NCBI GenBank assembly: GCA_964571375.1
Contig: CAZNBL010000038.1
Coordinates: forward strand, 1-12,743
DNA length: 12,743 nucleotides
Source: JAFTYR01 sp964571375
GTDB lineage: Bacteria; Pseudomonadota; Gammaproteobacteria; Burkholderiales; Burkholderiaceae_F
Reading direction: 5' to 3'
This document shows, one piece after another, positions 11,884-12,743 of this stretch. Numbering within the stretch: the stretch's first letter is position 1; each line of letters starts with the position of its first letter. Below the pieces are notes generated by a model. It worked only from the letters and a program-made list of their open reading frames with translations, searched no databases and had not been told where the DNA came from. The translations under genes and the position numbers were made by a program.

Positions 11884-12743
11884 CATCTTCCTCGGTAATT
11901 CCAAATTTCAAAACCTGTGTTGCGGGCGATCTGCTCGAGCGGCACGAACGTTTCCGTATAGCTTTCCATCAGCGTTGCGAACTCCATTTGCGCCATTTGC
12001 TGCGGCGTAAAACCGAGCGATAAGAAATCGTCCAATACTTTGAGGTTACATCCCTTCTTCAGGACCGCTCTCACCGCATCCTGCTGCTGTGCGACGAGTT
12101 TTTCCAGGAAGCAGTCGAGAATCGGCAGTTTGTCGCTCTTGCTCGAGTTGATCGAAGAGTCAGAAGGCGTCAGGTTCCAGAGCTGGTCGTGCGCGACGAA
12201 ACTCCACGGCAGGAAGTGGTCGAGATCGTAGCCGCCCGGAGTCATTTCGCGACCCGTATAGATGCAATTGATCGCAGCGCCTGCATGCATTGCGGTATCC
12301 CAGAACTTCTTTTGATTTGCGAGAGAAGCGCGCACGCCGGACTGCACGAGCTTATCCGCAATATTAGGGATCAGCGGATTTCTTTGCTGTACGAATCCCA
12401 GCAAGTTCCAATACGCAAAGTCTCGGAGCACTGTGTAGTTCGCAACCAAATACGGCACCCAGGCGTCGTGGACGCGAACGGTCATAGTTCCTCGCTCCCG
12501 AATCAGCTCATAAAGCACGCCGGTAGACGCAAAGTCTGCAGACGCTCTCACGACCTCTGCATCGCTCTTGGAACCCGTCCAGGGCGAGAGCAGTTTGAAC
12601 GGCACGCACTTCTGCAACTGTCGGACCGTGCGGCGGAAGTCGGCGTCTGCCGCCATGCGCTCCAGAATCGCTTCTCGTAGTTCGGATTCATTTGTTTTGG
12701 CTGACAGCTCGGTCGCTTGCATCGTGTCTGCAACGACTTTACC
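11883..12743 (-). CDS. HNH endonuclease domain protein, 5' end outside window
   Basis: At least 286 residues are visible; the frame is open to the right edge, where seven further codons precede the first ATG at 12722, so the true start is probably off-window. Numbering from that ATG, the HNH (beta-beta-alpha metal) fold is clear: CIYTGREM (153-160), Asp168-His169 in YDLDHFLPWSF, Asn183 in HDQLWNLTP, and Asn192/Lys195 in INSSKSDKLP. Upstream is a conserved-looking helical domain with PFKLLSPW (41-48), WVPYLVANYTVLRDFAYWNLL, and NPLIPNIADKL ahead of an aromatic KKFWD. No second CxxC pair, helicase or methyltransferase domain is visible. I recognise the domain but no named family; such stand-alone HNH proteins are often annotated as restriction or defence nucleases. 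It is coupled to the downstream HIT gene. Confidence 0.85.
   Translation of the reverse strand, partial: GKVVADTMQATELSAKTNESELREAILERMAADADFRRTVRQLQKCVPFKLLSPWTGSKSDAEVVRASADFASTGVLYELIRERGTMTVRVHDAWVPYLVANYTVLRDFAYWNLLGFVQQRNPLIPNIADKLVQSGVRASLANQKKFWDTAMHAGAAINCIYTGREMTPGGYDLDHFLPWSFVAHDQLWNLTPSDSSINSSKSDKLPILDCFLEKLVAQQQDAVRAVLKKGCNLKVLDDFLSLGFTPQQMAQMEFATLMESYTETFVPLEQIARNTGFEIWNYRGR

Noticed and set aside
11479..11898. 139-codon plus-strand frame opposite the HIT gene
   Set aside because: Antisense to an intact HIT protein; it begins inside the lysE terminator and has no domain.
12189..12680. 163-codon plus-strand frame opposite the HNH gene
   Set aside because: Antisense to the HNH domain protein; no ribosome binding site or recognisable domain.

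Overview
The window reads as a bacterial chromosome segment, most likely from a betaproteobacterium of the Burkholderiales; a Sutterella/Parasutterella-type gut lineage is a guess only. The support is gene content and order (smc next to dapC-dapD-dapE-prmB, a YheS-type ABC-F protein, a DUF1178 protein), GC-rich coding sequence with strong third-position bias, and dense packing. This is inference from family knowledge, not from a database search. I see no tRNA, rRNA, insertion sequence, prophage or CRISPR array.

Layout. (1) 1-2207, minus: the first about 735 codons of smc, the chromosome-condensing ATPase, cut by the left edge. (2) 2208-2723: a long divergent intergenic region. It holds an unexplained structured element (2356-2496), a second hairpin (2502-2538), a 13-bp palindrome (2567-2579), and a probable queF promoter with a perfect inverted repeat where the -35 box should be. 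(3) 2724-3143, plus: queF (queuosine pathway), a single-gene unit closed by a strong hairpin terminator. (4) 3230-7321, plus: dapC, dapD, dapE (three consecutive steps of the succinylase route to meso-diaminopimelate and lysine) and prmB (methylates ribosomal protein L3). Spacing is 54, 7 and 2 nt, so dapD-dapE-prmB look translationally coupled; a hairpin over the dapC stop may set dapC apart. (5) 7390-9285, plus: an ABC-F ATPase of the YheS branch, preceded by a hairpin that may cover its ribosome binding site and followed by a terminator. (6) 9305-10690, minus: a LysR-type regulator followed 6 nt later by a DUF1178 protein. (7) 10809-11462, plus: a LysE/RhtB-family exporter, divergent from the regulator across a 118-bp region with a perfect 6-N11-6 dyad, a typical regulator/target arrangement. 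(8) 11512-12743, minus: an HNH nuclease gene entering from the right edge and overlapping by 1 nt (TGATG) a HIT-family hydrolase.

Functionally, most of the window is housekeeping: chromosome segregation, cell-wall/lysine precursor synthesis, tRNA modification, ribosome modification and ribosome rescue. The accessory parts are the LysR/LysE export switch and the HNH nuclease. I found no clear new multi-gene system. The best candidates for something undescribed are the structured element between smc and queF and the HNH-HIT gene pair.
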